42,951 bases of DNA from Catenulispora pinistramenti (lineage in GTDB: Bacteria; Actinomycetota; Actinomycetes; Streptomycetales; Catenulisporaceae). This document shows, piece after piece, positions 31,615 through 39,735 of the stretch. A model generated the notes under the pieces. It made no database searches. It saw only the letters and a list, made by a program, of their open reading frames with translations, and was not told the origin of the DNA. The stretch covers positions 1-42,951 of the forward strand of contig NZ_JAAFYZ010000071.1 in assembly GCF_018274385.1 (NCBI RefSeq), written 5' to 3'. Position 1 is the first letter of the stretch. Each line of letters starts with the position of its first letter. A program made the translations under genes and the position numbers.

Positions 31615-31985
31615 TGCGTCCTCGAGACTTGTGGCTGATTGCTGGGAACGGGTGCCAGGCGGGACCCTGCGAATTGGTGCTTTCGGCGTGGGTTCGGCGT
31701 TGGTGTGGTGCGGTGCGGGTGCGGGTGCGGGTGCGGTGCGGTGCGGGTTCGGCGTCTGTGCTGTGCGGTGTGGTGCCGGTGCGGGTTTGGCGTCTCTGCG
31801 TGCGGTGCGGGTCCGGATGCGGTGCGGGTTTGCCCGCTGTGCGATGCGATGCGGTGCGGGTTCGGCGCGAGACCGGCGCGATCTCGCCCCGGGTCGGCGC
31901 CGGATCCGAGACGGCACCGCAGCCTGGCCGCCGGGGGGGCTGGGGCCGCCCCTGGCCAGGCTGCGTCACACCGATCCGGCGCGGC
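31615..31985. repeat. Low-complexity GGTGCGG-type repeat spacer
   Basis: This 371-bp spacer between the cupin and exporter genes has no gene. From about 31690 to 31865 it is a degenerate array of GGTGCGGGTGCG/GGGTTCGGC units. GGG runs at 31717, 31723, 31729 and 31745 with short loops give quadruplex potential on the plus strand, which is the template strand for the exporter. The exporter promoter should lie here but is not recognisable. Confidence 0.75.
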
Positions 31986-32357
31986 TCACTCGGCCCAGGG
32001 CAGCGGGATCTTGTCCTCCTTGCCGGGAATCATGGCCTTGCCGCCGACCGCCATCGCGACCAGCGCCTGGGTGTCGCCGACCGCCTTGAGCTGCCGGGTG
32101 GCGCCGGCCGGGATGACCACCGCCTGACCGGCCTTGACCTGCTCGGCCGCGCCGTCGATCTCCACCTCGAAGGCCCCGGCGATGGGCATCCAGACCTGCT
32201 CCTTGTCGATCTGGTGGACCGGGGTGGAAAGGCCGTCCGCGATCTCCACCCGCCACGTGCTGACCTCGGTGCCGCCCTGGCTCGGCGCGGCCAGGCCGAA
32301 CATCCCGCCGGCCGGGGTCCGGGTGGTGCGCTCTTCAGTCTCGGTAACCACGTACAT
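31986..32357 (-). CDS. Small single-domain cupin protein
   Basis: The 123-residue protein is a cupin beta-barrel: STPVHQIDKEQVWMPIAGAFEVEIDG is the first cupin motif, read in parts. It keeps one His and a Glu but not the full GX5HXH set. The second motif is AGQAVVIPAGATRQL, where the usual final His is replaced. Metal binding is therefore uncertain. I choose ATG 32357 because GAGGAG lies eight bases upstream; the longer frame runs into the operator. The gene is divergent from a MarR gene and a perfect dyad covers its promoter, so repression by that MarR is likely. Such proteins may be isomerases, oxygenases or ligand-binding sensors; no function can be assigned. Confidence 0.8.
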   Translation of the reverse strand: MYVVTETEERTTRTPAGGMFGLAAPSQGGTEVSTWRVEIADGLSTPVHQIDKEQVWMPIAGAFEVEIDGAAEQVKAGQAVVIPAGATRQLKAVGDTQALVAMAVGGKAMIPGKEDKIPLPWAE

Positions 32358-32376
32358 CGCTTCAGCGCTCCTCGTA

Positions 32377-32389
32377 TAAAGCTGCTTTA
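32377..32389. promoter_or_regulatory. Dyad operator TAAAGC-T-GCTTTA in the cupin/MarR intergenic region
   Basis: The arms are perfect 6-bp complements around a central T, 20 bp upstream of the cupin start. An adjacent dyad TTGC(N7)GCAA lies at 32391-32405. Length and symmetry suit a MarR dimer, and the MarR gene begins 50 bp away on the other strand. Confidence 0.55.
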
Positions 32390-32439
32390 CTTGCACCCTA
32401 AGCAAAGCAACAGGGATTGGTGTATGTCAACATGGGTGG

Positions 32440-32943
32440 GTGGACGCCACCGACCCGACAGACCCGCCCGAGAAGCCGATCGATCCACTTGAGGGCTCCG
32501 AACTGACCTTCCTGTTGGGTATGGCGTTCCAGCTCGTTCTCTCCGAATTCGTCCGCCGGCTGGACGTCGCGGGGTACTCCGACCTCAGGCCGATGCACGG
32601 TCTGGTCTTCCAGGCCCTGGGCACGACCGGCTCGACGAGCACCGAACTCGCCGAGAAGCTGAGCGTCACCAAACAGGCCGCCGGGCAGATCGTGGACGAT
32701 CTCGAGGAACGCAAGTACGTGCGCCGCCTGCCGCACCCGGCCGGCGGCCGGCGCAAGCTGGTGGTGCTGACCGACAAGGCCTTACGGCATCTCACCGTGG
32801 CCGGCACGGTGCTGCGCGAGCTGGAGGAGGAGCTGAACGAGAAACTGGGCGAGCGCGGGCTGACCATGCCGCGGGCCGGCCTGGCCGCGGTCATCCGGAC
32901 GATGGCCGGTGAGGATCTGCCGCCTCTGCGGCCGCTGTGGTGA
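32440..32943 (+). CDS. MarR-family regulator divergent from the cupin gene
   Basis: The 167-residue protein has a MarR winged helix: DLRPMHGLVFQALGTTGSTSTELAEKLSVTKQAAGQIVDDLEERKYVRRLPHPAGGRRKLVVLTDK in parts, spanning ~48-115. Helices on either side form the dimer interface. The recognition helix SVTKQAAGQIVDDLE resembles that of the other MarR protein in the window (SKQAAAKTVATLE). The start is taken at GTG 32440, the only start in this frame near the dyads; the ribosome-binding site is poor. It probably represses the cupin gene and itself, with an unknown inducer. An internal start at codon 28 is possible. Confidence 0.82.
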   Translation: MDATDPTDPPEKPIDPLEGSELTFLLGMAFQLVLSEFVRRLDVAGYSDLRPMHGLVFQALGTTGSTSTELAEKLSVTKQAAGQIVDDLEERKYVRRLPHPAGGRRKLVVLTDKALRHLTVAGTVLRELEEELNEKLGERGLTMPRAGLAAVIRTMAGEDLPPLRPLW

Positions 32944-33279
32944 GGCGCCTGGCCCGGCCCGGCGGTCGGACAGGTTACGCGGACCGGTCCGAACGCGCGG
33001 CCGGACTCCGGCGACGATCAGGCGTCCGCCGGGCCCGGTCCCGACCGGACATTGCCGCCGATCTTCCACGAGATGTGCGCAATATCGGTGCGCTCGGCAC
33101 ATTGCCGCCGCACCGAACAGATATCCCGTTCAGTGTGTCAACGGGTGAATTCACGAACGCCGCCGAAATGCCGCACCGCACCGGGATATCCCCGGCTCCC
33201 GATACCTCTGGATACCAGGTCAGGGGTGCTACCGGCGCCCCGATCGGCGGGCCCGGCCGACCGGGCGCGGCCCTCAGAA
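32944..33279. other. 336-bp spacer between convergent MarR and methionine aminopeptidase genes
   Basis: I see no gene. An 11-bp direct repeat CATTGCCGCCG occurs at 33050 and 33100. The end nearest the aminopeptidase gene holds the stem GCCCGG/CCGGGC at 33251-33266, which can act with the hairpin over the aminopeptidase stop codon. Confidence 0.6.
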
Positions 33280-33294
33280 TCAGTTCTCTGATTC
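33277..33294 (-). terminator. Hairpin over the stop codon of the methionine aminopeptidase gene
   Basis: GAATCAG (33277-33283) and CTGATTC (33288-33294) form a perfect 7-bp stem with loop TTCT that includes the TGA stop. A GC-rich stem at 33251-33266 follows downstream. No T-tract is present. Confidence 0.45.
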
Positions 33295-34056
33295 CCGACG
33301 GGTGAGCACGATCGGCCCGTCCTCGGTGATGGCCACGGTGTGTTCGGCGTGCGCGGCGCGCGAACCGTCCGCCGAGCGGATGGTCCAGCCGTCGGGGTCG
33401 TAGACGATCCGGTCGGTGCTCTTGGCGAACCAGGGTTCCAGAGCCAGGACCAGACCCGGCCGAAGCACCAGGCCACGGCCCGATCGGCCGGTGTTCGAGA
33501 TGTGCGGGCCCTCGTGCATGGTGCGGCCGATCCCGTGGCCGCCGAACTCGCCGTTGACCGGGTATCCGTAACCGCGGGCCACGGACGAGATCGCCTCAGA
33601 GATATCCCCTACCCGCCGGCCCGGATGCGCCTCCTCGATCGCCGCCTCCAACGCCTCCTCGGCGGCCCGGATGATGCGCAGATCATCAGCGGCCGGGGTC
33701 CCGACGATGACCGTGCGCGCCGAGTCGGCGGCCCACCCGTCGATCGTGACCGCGATGTCGGCCTTCAGCACGTCGCCGTCGCGCAGGACGTAGTCGTGCG
33801 GCAGGCCGTGCAGGACCGCGTCGTTCACCGACAGGCAGATGACATTGCGGAACGGGCCGCGCCCGAAGGAGGGCGAGTAGTCCCAGTAGCACGACACCGC
33901 GCCCCGCTCCTTGATCATCCCGCGCACGTGCCGCTCCAGGTCCAGCAGGTTGACGCCCACGTCGGCGAGCCGCCCGACCTCGGTCAGCACCTCGCCGACG
34001 AACCGCCCGGTGACGTGCATACGCTCGATTTCGGCAGGGGTCTTGAGCTCGATCAT
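33280..34056 (-). CDS. map: Type I methionine aminopeptidase
   Basis: The 258-residue protein removes N-terminal methionine from nascent proteins. It has the pita-bread fold motifs: LLDLERHVRGMIKERGAVSCYWDYS in parts, then VLKADIAVTIDGWAADSARTVIVG with both metal-binding Asp residues, GEFGGHGIGRTMHEGP with the metal His, LALEPWF with a metal Glu, and AEHTVAITEDG with the final metal Glu. Length is typical. ATG 34056 is preceded by GAGG at good spacing. It is probably not the only aminopeptidase of the cell, since actinobacteria usually carry a copy beside the ribosomal-protein/adenylate-kinase genes, absent here. It is divergent from a small XRE repressor with paired operators between them, unusual control for a housekeeping enzyme, so this copy may be inducible. 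Confidence 0.92.
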   Translation of the reverse strand: MIELKTPAEIERMHVTGRFVGEVLTEVGRLADVGVNLLDLERHVRGMIKERGAVSCYWDYSPSFGRGPFRNVICLSVNDAVLHGLPHDYVLRDGDVLKADIAVTIDGWAADSARTVIVGTPAADDLRIIRAAEEALEAAIEEAHPGRRVGDISEAISSVARGYGYPVNGEFGGHGIGRTMHEGPHISNTGRSGRGLVLRPGLVLALEPWFAKSTDRIVYDPDGWTIRSADGSRAAHAEHTVAITEDGPIVLTRRESEN

Positions 34057-34096
34057 GGCTACCTCGCGGGGGGACTCGGCATCCACGGACGCCTAC

Positions 34097-34143
34097 GGTA
34101 TTTCTATACCGGTCACCGTAGCGCCTTCCGGTATAGAAATACC
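34097..34143. promoter_or_regulatory. Paired operators forming a 16-bp perfect inverted repeat between map and XRE genes
   Basis: GGTATTTCTATACCGG (34097-34112) and its exact reverse complement (34128-34143) flank 15 bp. Each half contains its own dyad, GGTAT-N4-ATACC, so there are two operators whose centres lie 33 bp apart, about three helical turns. The XRE -10 (TATCCT, 34149-34154) and a map -10 candidate (TACCGT, 34100-34095) lie at or beside the two operators, so bound repressor should silence both genes. Confidence 0.8.
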
Positions 34144-34160
34144 AGCCGTATCCTGAACCC

Positions 34161-34430
34161 ATGGTCCGCCAACCACTGACCCCCCAGCAACTCGAAGCCG
34201 GCCGCCGACTGGGCTCCCGGCTGCGCCGGGCCCGGGCGGACCGCGACCTCGTCGAGGTCGCCAACGCGGCGGGCATCTCCCCCGAGACCCTGCGCAAGAT
34301 CGAGACCGGCCGGCTGCCCTCGCCCGGCTTCGGCACCATCGTGTGCCTCGGCGCGGCCCTGGACGTGCCGGTGCAGGAACTGGCCGCCACGTGGCACGGC
34401 GCTGAGGTGGGGCTGGAAGCGGTCTCCTGA
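34161..34430 (+). CDS. Small XRE-type helix-turn-helix regulator
   Basis: The 89-residue protein is almost entirely one XRE/Cro HTH: LEAGRRLGSRLRRARADRDLVEVANAAGISPETLRKIETGRLPSPGFGTIVCLGAALDVPVQEL in parts, residues ~11-75. It has no sensor domain. The ATG follows TATCCT by six bases and has no ribosome-binding site, so the mRNA is probably leaderless. Two GGTAT-N4-ATACC dyads in the shared control region are the obvious binding sites, implying autorepression and control of the divergent methionine aminopeptidase gene. With no ligand domain, derepression may depend on protein level or a partner. Confidence 0.88.
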   Translation: MVRQPLTPQQLEAGRRLGSRLRRARADRDLVEVANAAGISPETLRKIETGRLPSPGFGTIVCLGAALDVPVQELAATWHGAEVGLEAVS

Positions 34431-34551
34431 GCGGTCGGGCAGCGCGGCGCAATAAGTTGGGTTCCGAGCGATGAGTTTCGCATCGCGCAGTCGTCCAAGT
34501 GATTGAGCATGCCCGCAACGGGCGCCGGACCTGCCGCAGGAGGAGTCGACG

Positions 34552-35385
34552 ATGAACAGCGCCGCTCGGAACAACGTCGCACGCCGGATGTACGAACTCG
34601 TGGAGCCGATCGGCCTCCTGCCGTACACAGCCGACGAACCCAACGAGACGATGTTCGCCCTGGGCTTCACCGACTACTGGGACACCTACTTCGCCGGCCG
34701 CGCCGCGCCCCTGGGCCAGGCCGGCCCCGAGGTGGTGGACGCGCTGTTCTACAACTTCGCCCCCGGCGAGGTGGCCCGCCACATCCCGAAGGTGTGGCGC
34801 ACCACCACCCCCGAAGCGGCGATCGCCGCCCGACGCCAGGGCTGCGCGAACGCCCTGCGGCGGATCCTCGCCGACCGCATCGCGGAGCCCGCCTTCGCCC
34901 GCACCACTGAACTGTTGCTCAAGGCGGCGACCAGCGCTCCGTGCGAAGGCCGACCCATGTACGCCGCACTGCGCGCCCTCCCACTCCCCGACGACGTGGC
35001 GATCCGCTTCTTCCACGCCGGTTCCCTGCTTCGGGAGCACCGCGGCGACGGGCACATCGTGGCCCTGATGAGCGAGGGCATCGGCCGCACCGAGGCACAC
35101 GTACTCGCAGCCCTCGACATGGACATGCCGGCGGAGAAGTTCGGTCGGATCCACCACCTTCCGGCGGCACAACTCGCCGCGGTGATCGACGGGCTGCGCG
35201 ATCGGGGCCTGATCGGCGACGACGGATGGCTAAGCGAGCAGGGGCGCGCGGTCAAGCAGCGGATCGAGGCGCTCACCGACGAACTCGCGGCGAAGCCCTA
35301 CGCGGGGCTGGCGGCGGGCGAGCTTGCTGAGCTCATCGCGGCGCTCGAACCTGTTGCCAAGGTGCTGATCGCCGCGCAGGACTAG
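34552..35385 (+). CDS. SCO6745-family helix-turn-helix-like protein
   Basis: The 277-residue protein resembles the actinobacterial SCO6745 family: ARRMYELVEPIGLLPYTADEPNETMFALGFTDYWDTYFAGRAAPLG (read in parts) and FYNFAPGEVARHIPKVW are its typical N-terminal features. The C-terminal ~100 residues look like a MarR-type winged helix: DGHIVALMSEGIGRTEAHVLAALD, then LPAAQLAAVIDGLRDRGLIGDDGWLSEQGRAVKQRIEALTDELA in parts. The family's function is not established. ATG 34552 follows AGGAGG at good spacing. The preceding spacer contains a 6-bp hairpin (GCGATG/CATCGC, 34468-34486). It reads the same way as the XRE gene but 121 bp separates them, so it is probably a separate transcript. Confidence 0.8.
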   Translation: MNSAARNNVARRMYELVEPIGLLPYTADEPNETMFALGFTDYWDTYFAGRAAPLGQAGPEVVDALFYNFAPGEVARHIPKVWRTTTPEAAIAARRQGCANALRRILADRIAEPAFARTTELLLKAATSAPCEGRPMYAALRALPLPDDVAIRFFHAGSLLREHRGDGHIVALMSEGIGRTEAHVLAALDMDMPAEKFGRIHHLPAAQLAAVIDGLRDRGLIGDDGWLSEQGRAVKQRIEALTDELAAKPYAGLAAGELAELIAALEPVAKVLIAAQD

Positions 35386-35402
35386 CGCTCCAGCGGTCGC
35401 CG

Positions 35403-35600
35403 ATGTTGGATCAGGAGCTTGAGGAGGGTCTGCGGTCCATCGCGGTGCCGGTGCGTGGCCCGCGAGGCCGGGCCGTAGGCGCGATCAACGTCTCGCTGCA
35501 CGCCGCTCGCACCAGTGCGACCGAGGCTCAGCAGAACGTGTTGCCGATCCTGCGGCGCGCGGCACAGCGGATCGAGGACGATCTCGCGCTGCTGAGCTGA
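35403..35600 (+). pseudogene. C-terminal remnant of an IclR-family regulator
   Basis: Only the last ~65 residues of an IclR effector domain remain: DQELEEGLRSIAVPVRGPRGRAVGAINVSLHAARTS in parts, then NVLPILRRAAQRIEDDLALLS. In intact PcaR/IclR proteins this segment follows ~190 residues, including the DNA-binding domain, which are absent. The upstream gene ends 17 bp before this ATG, so the deletion junction lies close to 35386-35403. The fragment has no ribosome-binding site. Confidence 0.75.
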
Positions 35601-35605
35601 CTGGA

Positions 35606-35665
35606 GCCGGCACCAAGGCCAGTACCAAGGCAGGCACTGGATCCAGTACCAGAGCCGGCACCAGA
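35606..35665. repeat. Five tandem 12-bp units
   Basis: The units are GCCGGCACCAAG, GCCAGTACCAAG, GCAGGCACTGGA, TCCAGTACCAGA and GCCGGCACCAGA, in strict 12-bp register between the IclR remnant and the convergent TetR gene. Confidence 0.85.
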
Positions 35666-35693
35666 GCCCGCCCCCCTCAGCCAATAAGAACCC

Positions 35694-36359
35694 TTACTTG
35701 CCCGCCCACGGAGCCAGCGCCACATCCGTAGCCTCGACCAGAACCCGGTGGAACTCAGCCGGATCCTCGGGCTGGGCCGACCGCTCAAGCAGAACCTGCA
35801 ACGCGGCGGTGATCGCGCCGATGAACGCCCCGGTCACGGCCGCCGCGCTGACCTCGTCCAGCGTGTCGGGGTACGCCGCCGCAAGCTGCCGCGCAATCTC
35901 ACGCTGGGCATCCAGCTGGGCCTGGAGCGCACGGCCCCGCACCGCCGGCACGCTGCGGCTCAGCTTCAACCGCAGCGCCCCTTGCGGGCTCGCCATCTCG
36001 TCGCTCACCGCGCCGACGTCGCGCAGCGCGCGCAGCAGCGCTTCGGTCGGCGCCTCGTGCGGCGCGCGGGTGGCGATGGCATCGAGCGCGGTGCGGACCC
36101 GGGCGTCGCTCTCCGAGAAGAGCAGGTCCTCCTTGCTCGCGAAGTAGTTGAAGAAGGTCCGGGCCCCGACCTCGGCCGCCGCGGTGATGTCGGCGATGGT
36201 CGTCTGCTCGTAGCCGTCGCGGTCGAACAGGGTGACCGCGGCGTCGATGAGCGCCTGGCGGGTGCGGGCTCGCTTCCGGTCGCGCAGGGGTGCGGGTACT
36301 GGCGCCGGTGCGGGTACTGGCGCCGGTGCCGGTCCCGGCGCCTCGGGCTGATCGCTCAC
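35694..36359 (-). CDS. TetR-family regulator divergent from an FAD monooxygenase
   Basis: The 221-residue protein has a proline-rich N-terminal arm (repeated PAPVPAP, encoded by an 18-bp DNA repeat at 36291-36326), then the TetR HTH (~35-80): RQALIDAAVTLFDRDGYEQTTIADITAAAEVGARTFFNYFASKEDLLF in parts. The FFNYF helix end is typical of this subfamily. The start is set at GTG 36359 because TACACT (36371-36366) lies exactly six bases upstream and no ribosome-binding site exists, suggesting a leaderless mRNA; the longer frame would translate the operators. Two 17-bp direct repeats in the intergenic space are the probable binding sites, controlling itself and the monooxygenase. Confidence 0.85.
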   Translation of the reverse strand: MSDQPEAPGPAPAPVPAPAPVPAPLRDRKRARTRQALIDAAVTLFDRDGYEQTTIADITAAAEVGARTFFNYFASKEDLLFSESDARVRTALDAIATRAPHEAPTEALLRALRDVGAVSDEMASPQGALRLKLSRSVPAVRGRALQAQLDAQREIARQLAAAYPDTLDEVSAAAVTGAFIGAITAALQVLLERSAQPEDPAEFHRVLVEATDVALAPWAGK

Positions 36360-36386
36360 CGGGCCAGTGTACGCATCGACGGCAGT

Positions 36387-36420
36387 TTTGCAGTGATTGC
36401 ATCTTTGCAGTGATTGCATC
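36387..36420. promoter_or_regulatory. Two adjacent 17-bp direct repeats, probable TetR operators
   Basis: TTTGCAGTGATTGCATC occurs twice without interruption (36387-36403 and 36404-36420). Each contains the dyad TGCA-N5-TGCA. They sit between the -10 elements of the divergent TetR and monooxygenase genes, so a repressor here blocks both. Confidence 0.75.
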
Positions 36421-36432
36421 TACGCTGACCCC

Positions 36433-37575
36433 ATGACCGACGTCCTGATCTGCGGGGCCGGCATCGCCGGCTCGACCCTCGCCTACTGGCTCGCCCGCGC
36501 CGGGCTGCGCCCCACCGTCGTCGAACGCTCGCCGGGCACGCGTTCCAGCGGCAACCCCGTTGACGTGCGGGGACCGGCGGTTCCCGTCGCCGAGGCGATG
36601 GGCGTCCTGCCACAGCTGCGCGCGGCGGCGACCGCGGCCACGACAGTGACGCTGCTCGCTGCGTCCGGGCGGCGCATCGCACGGATGCCCGCGCCCGCGG
36701 CCAGGGGTCGCGGCGGCGAGGTGGAGATAGCGCGCGCCGACCTCGCCGCGATCCTTTACGAGGCAGCCCGCCCCGATGCCGAGTTCCTGTTCGGCGACTC
36801 GATCACCGCGCTGCACGCCGACGCCACCGGTGTCGACGTGTGCTTCGACCACGCCCCCGACCGCCGCTTCGACCTCGTCATCGGTGCCGACGGCCTGCAC
36901 TCGACCGTGCGCCGGCTCGCCTTCGGGCCCGAGCGCGACCACGTCCACCACCTCGGCCTCTACGTCGCGACGCTCCCCCTGGGCCGCCCCGCCGAACACG
37001 CCGACGAGGTGCTGCTCCACAACACGCCCGGCCGGCTCGCGTCGATCCACCCCGCGCGCGGCGAGGCGATCGCCGCGTTCATCTTCCGGGGCCCCGCGCT
37101 CCCCGACCTCGACTACCGCGACACCGAGCGGCACCGCGGCATCGTGCTCGACGCCTACGCCGGCGCCGGGTGGGAGGTCCCCCGATTGCTCGACGCGCTG
37201 CGCAAGGCCGACGACTTCTTCTTCGACGCCGTCAGCGCGGTCCGGCTCGACACGTGGAGCCGGGGCCGAATCGCGCTGGTCGGCGACGCCGCCTCGTGCG
37301 TCTCGCTGCTCGGCGACGGCTCCAGCCTGGCGATCGCCGGTGCCCACACACTGGCCGACGCGCTCGCGAACCATGACGACGTCGCCGAGGCGCTGCGTGG
37401 CTACGAGCACCGGCACCGCAAGCTGGTCGCGCCGAAACAGCGCAACATCGGTTTCGCGGCCGGGATGCTCGTCCCGAAGACCCGGCTGGGCGTGGACGCG
37501 CGCAACCTCGCCGCGCGGGTGATGCCCAGCGGCAGGCCCCGGCCCCGCGGCAGGCGCAGCGGCCAGGCCGCCTGA
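36433..37575 (+). CDS. FAD-dependent aromatic-ring/TetX-like monooxygenase
   Basis: The 380-residue flavoprotein has the three class A monooxygenase motifs. The dinucleotide-binding GxGxxG reads VLICGAGIAGSTLAYWLARAG at ~4-24, in parts. The DG motif reads DLVIGADGLHSTVRR at ~150. The GD motif reads GRIALVGDAASCVSLLGDG at ~278. It should use NAD(P)H, FAD and O2 to hydroxylate a small molecule; TetX-like members inactivate antibiotics. ATG 36433 lies six bases after TACGCT (36421-36426) without a ribosome-binding site, so translation is probably leaderless. Control by the divergent TetR repressor suggests substrate induction. It may be detoxifying rather than biosynthetic, as it lies 7 kb from the PKS genes. 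Confidence 0.9.
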   Translation: MTDVLICGAGIAGSTLAYWLARAGLRPTVVERSPGTRSSGNPVDVRGPAVPVAEAMGVLPQLRAAATAATTVTLLAASGRRIARMPAPAARGRGGEVEIARADLAAILYEAARPDAEFLFGDSITALHADATGVDVCFDHAPDRRFDLVIGADGLHSTVRRLAFGPERDHVHHLGLYVATLPLGRPAEHADEVLLHNTPGRLASIHPARGEAIAAFIFRGPALPDLDYRDTERHRGIVLDAYAGAGWEVPRLLDALRKADDFFFDAVSAVRLDTWSRGRIALVGDAASCVSLLGDGSSLAIAGAHTLADALANHDDVAEALRGYEHRHRKLVAPKQRNIGFAAGMLVPKTRLGVDARNLAARVMPSGRPRPRGRRSGQAA

Positions 37576-37599
37576 CAGGTAGTGGCTGCCAGGTACTAG

Positions 37600-38640
<1,041 letters not shown>

Positions 38641-38689
38641 CCTACTGCCCTGCCGACGGCCTGCCTGACCACCGGTAGGGTTTGGTCGC

Positions 38690-39262
38690 ATGCGGAACGA
38701 AGACGGCAACACCGACCGGCTGCTCGCCCACTACAGACGCTTCCTGGGCGAGCAGCACCGGGTCTATGACGGCGAAGCGGAGCAGGAGCCGCCGCGCCCA
38801 TACGACCTGGTCGAGTACCGGCTCCCGGAGCCCGGCGTCAGCGCCTGGGTCACCAACGGCCTGCGGACCCAGCCGATCAGCACGCTGCGGGCCCAGGAGC
38901 TGTTCTGCTTCCTGCGCGAGAGCCAGCGCGTGACCGCCGGCACCCTCACCGCGATGGCCGCCGACGCCGTCCTCGGGCAGATGACCGGGCTGGAGTACGA
39001 CGACGTCGTCAAGCACGACAGCCCGCTCATCGAGGGCACGCGGATCCACGGCGTGGTCGCCTATCCCAACCCGGTCTTCGGCACCGACTTCGATCTGGTC
39101 GACGACCGCGTCTCCCGGCTCCAGCTGCAAATCATCACCCTGATCCCGGTCACCCCCTCCGAGATCGAGTTCGTCGCCGAGGAAGGCGCCGACGCCCTCT
39201 GGGACGTCTTCCGGGACAACGACATCGACATCCTGGACATCAACCGCGCTCCGGCCCTGTAG
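38690..39262 (+). CDS. Suppressor-of-fused (SUFU) domain protein
   Basis: The 190-residue soluble protein matches the bacterial SUFU-like family: YDLVEYRLPEPGVSAWVTNGLRTQPIS in parts in the first half, and QLQIITLIPVTPSEIEFVAEEGADALWDVF in parts near the C-terminus, the family's most conserved block. Bacterial SUFU proteins often appear as immunity proteins of polymorphic toxins or as orphans; no toxin gene is next to this one. The ATG follows TAGGGT by eight bases with no ribosome-binding site, so it may be leaderless. Confidence 0.8.
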   Translation: MRNEDGNTDRLLAHYRRFLGEQHRVYDGEAEQEPPRPYDLVEYRLPEPGVSAWVTNGLRTQPISTLRAQELFCFLRESQRVTAGTLTAMAADAVLGQMTGLEYDDVVKHDSPLIEGTRIHGVVAYPNPVFGTDFDLVDDRVSRLQLQIITLIPVTPSEIEFVAEEGADALWDVFRDNDIDILDINRAPAL

Positions 39263-39341
39263 CCGTGCCCCGATCTCGCGACCGTCTCAACGGTTGTGCG
39301 GGTAACGCACCCAAGAATGCTGCGACGATACCCTTGCCGGC

Positions 39342-39659
39342 ATGACCAGCGATTTGTCCACCAGGCAAGATGACGCCGCATCGCAGGACGCGCACAGCCG
39401 CCTGCTGGAGCTCCGCGCGAGCATCGACAACCTCGACTCGGCGGTCGTGCACCTGCTCGCGGAACGCTTCAAATGCACCCGGCAGGTCGGCCGCCTCAAG
39501 GCCGAACACGGCATGCCGGCGGTCGACTCCGACCGGGAGACGGTCCAGATCCGGCGCCTGCGGCTCCTGGCCGAGGAATCCCACTTGGACCCGGAGTTCG
39601 CCGAGAAGTTCCTGACCTTCATCATCGACGAGGTGGTCCGCAACCACCGCTCGCTGTGA
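39342..39659 (+). CDS. AroQ-type chorismate mutase
   Basis: The 105-residue all-helical protein is a free-standing AroQ chorismate mutase, converting chorismate to prephenate. The active-site pattern is visible: LELRASIDNLDSAVVHLLAERF with Arg, Asp and Arg, QVGRLKAEHG with the catalytic Lys, and DRETVQIRRL with the Glu/Gln positions. ATG 39342 is seven bases after TACCCT with no ribosome-binding site, another leaderless candidate. It converges on the MFS gene at 39734 with a repeat array between. It may be the main cellular enzyme, since actinobacteria often carry AroQ away from other shikimate genes. Confidence 0.88.
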   Translation: MTSDLSTRQDDAASQDAHSRLLELRASIDNLDSAVVHLLAERFKCTRQVGRLKAEHGMPAVDSDRETVQIRRLRLLAEESHLDPEFAEKFLTFIIDEVVRNHRSL

Positions 39660-39683
39660 CCGCGACCGCCACAGCGACGACTG

Positions 39684-39735
39684 AGAACCACGCGGGGAGT
39701 TAGAACCACAGGGAGTCAGAGCCGCACAGGGAGCT
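39684..39735. repeat. Three ~17-bp tandem units between convergent genes
   Basis: AGAACCACGCGGGGAGTT, AGAACCACAGGGAGTC and AGAGCCGCACAGGGAGCT follow one another between the chorismate mutase and MFS genes. The last unit touches the MFS stop codon. Confidence 0.75.

Noticed and set aside
31615-31917. N-terminal extension of the exporter open frame by about 100 residues
   Set aside because: It translates a low-complexity G-rich repeat into Arg/Pro/His-rich sequence unlike any MFS N-terminus, whereas ATG 31614 has a ribosome-binding site and a normal start.
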